DNA from: Mesorhizobium sp. B2-8-5
GTDB taxonomy: Bacteria; Pseudomonadota; Alphaproteobacteria; Rhizobiales; Rhizobiaceae
Direction: 5' to 3'
Length of the DNA: 64,000 nucleotides
Assembly (NCBI RefSeq): GCF_006440675.2
Contig: NZ_CP083951.1
Location: forward strand, 2,079,501 to 2,143,500
Below the pieces are notes generated by a model that ran no database searches, was not told the DNA's origin, and saw only the letters and a program-made list of their open reading frames with translations. Of the stretch, positions 61,203 through 64,000 are shown piece after piece (position 1 is the first letter of the stretch; the number at the start of each line of letters is the position of its first letter). The translations under genes were made by a program, and so were the position numbers.

Positions 61203-62604
61203 TCAGCTTCCCCTTGAGATGGCGGGCGAGGTCGGCGAACGGATCGGCCGATGCGCGGTCCCTCGGCGATTGCGTGAGCGCCTCGTAAATCAGCGGCACC
61301 TGGCGCACCGCGTTGTCGAGCTCGGCATCGGCGCCGCTCTGGTAAGCGCCCAGCAGACGGATGTCGCGTGTATCCTCGAAGCGCGCGATCATCGATTTCA
61401 GCCTTGTCACCAGCATGCGCTGCTCGGCGCTCCAGGCCTTGTCGGCAAGGCGCGAGATCGACGACAGCGGATTGACCGGCGGATAACGACCCTGCTCGGC
61501 GAGCGCGCGGTCGAGCACGACATGGCCGTCGAGGATGCCGCGCACCGAGTCGGCGACCGGATCATTGTGGTCGTCGCCGTCGACCAGCACGGAAATGATG
61601 GCGGTGATCGAACCCTTACCTTTAACCCCGGGGCCCTCGGCCCCCGGCCCAGCGCGTTCGAGCAACTTCGGCAGGTCGGTGAAGACCGAGGCCGGATAGC
61701 CGCGCGCGACCGGCGGCTCGCCCGTTCCGGTCGCCACCTCACGCAGCGCATGCGCGAAGCGCGTGATGGAGTCCAGCACCAGCAGCACGCGATGGCCCTG
61801 GTCGCGGAAATGCTCGGCCACGCACATGGCCGTGTCGGGCGCGCGCCGGCGCATCATGGCGCTTTCATCGCTGGTGGCGACGACGGCGACAGTCTTGGCC
61901 ATGCTCTGGGCGCCGATCGTATCCTCGAGGAATTCGCGCACCTCGCGGCCGCGCTCGCCGATCAGCGCCACGACCACCGTATCGAAGGCCTCGGCGCCGG
62001 CCAGCATCGCAAGCAGCGTCGACTTGCCGACGCCGGAACCGGCGAAGATGCCGAGCCGCTGGCCGAAGCAGAGCGGCGTGAAGATGTCGATCACCCTGAC
62101 GCCGGTGAGGAAGCCGGTGCCGACGCGCTGGCGCGCCAGGGCGCCGGGCGTCGCGCTATGCGCGGCATCGGCTGCATTCGGCCTGATCAGCGGCGGACCG
62201 CCGTCAATGACGCGGGTCAAGGCGTCGATCGCGCGCCCGCGCCAGGAGACATGCGGCGTGACCGTGAGTGGGCCGCGGCGAAAGACGGCATCGCCGATGC
62301 CGGCATCGGTGCTGCGCTCGAACGGCGCGACCACCACCTCGTCGCTGCCGATCTTGACGATCTCGCCGCGGCGTGCGCCGGCCTTGCCGCGCTGCTCGAC
62401 GATGTCGCCGAGCCTGGCAATTCCGGACAGGCCGCGAACCTTGTAATGCGTCGGCGAAATCTCGGCGACGCGGCCGCCGCGCGAAAGCAGCGCCTGCGGA
62501 TCGTCGAACCGCCGCCAGACGCGTTCGAGCGCGGCCAGCCTGTCGGTCCGTCCGGTATCCGCCGGGCCCTCGGAAGCGCGCAACAGGGACGAGCCGGTCG
62601 TCAT
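61183..62604 (-). CDS. fliI: Flagellum-specific ATPase FliI
   Basis: A 473-aa rotary-type ATPase with Walker A AGSGVGKST at residues 188-196, then VVALIGERGREVREF, Walker B HRVLLVLDSITRFA, and the type III ATPase signature PVARGYPASVFTDLPKLLERAG. It energises unfolding and delivery of export substrates, working with FliH and FliJ. Starts 4 nt after flgF. Confidence 0.96.
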   Translation of the reverse strand: MTTGSSLLRASEGPADTGRTDRLAALERVWRRFDDPQALLSRGGRVAEISPTHYKVRGLSGIARLGDIVEQRGKAGARRGEIVKIGSDEVVVAPFERSTDAGIGDAVFRRGPLTVTPHVSWRGRAIDALTRVIDGGPPLIRPNAADAAHSATPGALARQRVGTGFLTGVRVIDIFTPLCFGQRLGIFAGSGVGKSTLLAMLAGAEAFDTVVVALIGERGREVREFLEDTIGAQSMAKTVAVVATSDESAMMRRRAPDTAMCVAEHFRDQGHRVLLVLDSITRFAHALREVATGTGEPPVARGYPASVFTDLPKLLERAGPGAEGPGVKGKGSITAIISVLVDGDDHNDPVADSVRGILDGHVVLDRALAEQGRYPPVNPLSSISRLADKAWSAEQRMLVTRLKSMIARFEDTRDIRLLGAYQSGADAELDNAVRQVPLIYEALTQSPRDRASADPFADLARHLKGKLNGDQGD

Positions 62605-62608
62605 GCCG

Positions 62609-63331
62609 TCACTTCGAGCCGAGCGTCTTGATCGCGTCGTCGGTGGAGGAATCGGTCTGCCGCATCAGCGCCGCCGTGTTCTCGAAAGCGCGCTGCACCT
62701 GGATCAGCCGGGTCATTTCCAGAACCGGATTGACGTTCGACTCTTCCAGAAACCCTTGAGCGACGCCGACGTCCGAGCGATCGGTGACGGGTTCGGGCGT
62801 GCGCGCCGGAACGATGCCCGAATTGCCATAGCGGACGAAATTCTCGCCGGGGTCGAAATTGTAGAGACCGATGGCGCCGACCAGCTGGTCGTTCTGCCTG
62901 AGCGAGCCGTCGGCGCCCGCCTTGGGCGGGCCGTTGCGCGGATCGAGCTGGATCGGAGCACCACCGCTGTCCAGCACCGGATAGCCTTCGATCGACATCA
63001 GTTCGCCGTTCTCGTTCATGGAGAAGCGGCCGTCGCGCGTCATCACCGTGCCGGCGGGCGTCTCGATGGCGAACCAGGCGTCGCCCTGGATGGCGAAGTC
63101 GAACGGATTGCCTGTTTCGGTCAGCGCGCCATGCGCGCCGGAAAGATAGGTCTTGCCGGAGGAGGCGAAGGAGACCGACCTCGGCCCGGTGCCCGAGACC
63201 ACGTCCTCGAACTTCACGCCGGTGGCGCGAAAGCCGATGGTCGAGGCGTTGGCGACGTTGTCGGCGATGGTGTCGAGACGGCGCTCGAGCGCGATCTGCG
63301 AGGAAAGGGCGACGTAAAGACTGTCCTGCAT
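62609..63331 (-). CDS. flgF: Proximal rod protein FlgF
   Basis: A 240-aa axial protein: MQDSLYVALSSQIALERRLDTIADNVANASTIGFRATGVKFEDVV and C-terminal LEESNVNPVLEMTRLIQVQRAFENTAALMRQTDSSTDDAIKTLGSK. Distinguished from FlgG by the ALSSQIALERRLDTIADNVAN start. Confidence 0.94.
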   Translation of the reverse strand: MQDSLYVALSSQIALERRLDTIADNVANASTIGFRATGVKFEDVVSGTGPRSVSFASSGKTYLSGAHGALTETGNPFDFAIQGDAWFAIETPAGTVMTRDGRFSMNENGELMSIEGYPVLDSGGAPIQLDPRNGPPKAGADGSLRQNDQLVGAIGLYNFDPGENFVRYGNSGIVPARTPEPVTDRSDVGVAQGFLEESNVNPVLEMTRLIQVQRAFENTAALMRQTDSSTDDAIKTLGSK

Positions 63332-63338
63332 GATCTTC

Positions 63339-64000
63339 TCAGAACTTCAACTGCTGCATGGCCATCATCAGATCGGTGGAGATGCCGACACTGGTCGGCT
63401 GCGCGAAGAGCACGCTGACAGACGTCACCGCCGTCGAGGTCGGGTGGTTGATCTCGTACATGCTGGTGAAGCGGGTCAGGAACTTGCTGAGCTTGTCCGG
63501 GTCGGTAAAGTCGTTGATGTCGAGCTTCTGCTCGAAGAGCTGCGCCTGCTTGTCGATGTCGGCGGTGGCAAAGGAATCGGGCAGGCCGAGCGCTGCGCGG
63601 ACCACGCTGGCTAAAGCGGTGTCGGCGAGCACGTCGTACCAGCTGGTGATGTCCGGCGCCTTGCGCTGGAAATAAAGCGCCAGCCGCACGCCTTCGTTGG
63701 TCTGGCCGGCATTCTCTTCCAATGTCTGGCGCAGATACATGTCGACGGTCGGCTGCTGCGCCGCAACGCGAGTGGTGGTCATGTCGCCGTACTGTGCGAA
63801 GTTGAAGGCGGCGGCGAGCCCGGCATAGGCCTTGTTGGTTTGCTGGTTGGCGACGCTGTCGGGATCCTTCACGCCGCCTTGCAGGACGGACTTGATGAGG
63901 TCCTTGTCCTCGGTGGCCGAATCCAGGCCGAACGCGGCCAGCGCGTAAGTGTAGAGCCGGTCGTTCGACATCAGATCGTCGATCGACTTCACCTTGGTGA
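63339..64000 (-). CDS. DUF1217 flagellar-cluster protein, 5' end outside the window
   Basis: At least 217 residues are visible and the frame is still open at the right edge. The protein contains three related helical segments (ALAAFGLDSATEDKDLIKSVLQGG; ALGLPDSFATADIDKQAQLFEQKLDI; DPDKLSKFLTRFTSMYEIN), which match the DUF1217 repeat. These proteins occur next to flgF in rhizobia and are probably flagellar, though the role is undefined. Confidence 0.85.
   Translation of the reverse strand, partial: TKVKSIDDLMSNDRLYTYALAAFGLDSATEDKDLIKSVLQGGVKDPDSVANQQTNKAYAGLAAAFNFAQYGDMTTTRVAAQQPTVDMYLRQTLEENAGQTNEGVRLALYFQRKAPDITSWYDVLADTALASVVRAALGLPDSFATADIDKQAQLFEQKLDINDFTDPDKLSKFLTRFTSMYEINHPTSTAVTSVSVLFAQPTSVGISTDLMMAMQQLKF

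Overview
The window looks like chromosomal DNA of a GC-rich alphaproteobacterium of the Hyphomicrobiales, most likely Mesorhizobium or a close Phyllobacteriaceae relative. The main evidence is a flagellar cluster carrying markers typical of rhizobia (motC, motE, rem, flaF, flbT). A speF-type leader precedes an ornithine decarboxylase, and short palindromic repeats of rhizobial type lie between genes. I see no integrase, transposase, phage module or CRISPR array.

Positions 1-17.9 kb hold housekeeping and accessory genes on both strands. They are: the 3' end of a conserved rhizobial protein, tRNA-Gln(UUG), a very small secreted protein, an AraC regulator divergent from an SDR oxidoreductase, KDPG aldolase (eda), tRNA hydroxylase trhO, a DUF533/TerB membrane protein, a second SDR, an aminotransferase, a GNAT enzyme, a CDF zinc-type exporter, a DenD-like dehydrogenase, a Ni/Co exporter with its DUF1007 partner, an amidase-LysR pair, ornithine decarboxylase with a long leader, a second GNAT enzyme and an SCP2 lipid-binding protein.

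Flagellar genes fill two blocks on the minus strand. Read in the direction of transcription (right to left), block 1 (64.0-37.8 kb) is DUF1217 protein, flgF, fliI, an unknown membrane protein, flgB, flgC, fliE, flgG, flgA, flgI, motE, flgH, fliL, fliP, two flagellins, fliF, fliH-like, motB, motC, fliK, a lytic transglycosylase, rem, flgE, flgK, flgL, flaF, flbT, flgD, fliQ. Block 2 (23.0-18.1 kb) is flhA, fliR, a fliJ-like gene, the rod-binding gene flgJ, a flgN-like gene and a FliL-like membrane protein. Many starts overlap the preceding stop by 1-4 nt, so translation is probably coupled. motA, fliG, fliM, fliN, flhB and visNR are absent and must lie elsewhere.

Between the blocks (23.1-37.7 kb) is a non-flagellar segment. 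It holds an ABM monooxygenase, MarR, a frameshifted epimerase, a membrane-anchored cupin, a ClC-family channel, and a polyamine-type uptake and oxidation unit. That unit has an XRE-cupin regulator with a near-ideal operator, a PotDBCA-like ABC transporter, a PuuB-like FAD oxidase and a cupin. An MFS exporter and an asparagine synthetase complete the segment.

The points most worth a second look are: a perfect 19-bp palindrome and a dispersed repeat lying inside the apparent N-terminal coding region of the Ni/Co exporter; two operators overlapping promoter cores (XRE-cupin and SCP2); a second FliL-like protein closing the flagellar set; an unknown flagellar-cluster membrane protein; the 14.7-kb insert splitting fliQ from flhA; and a TTG-started second flagellin with signs of gene conversion.
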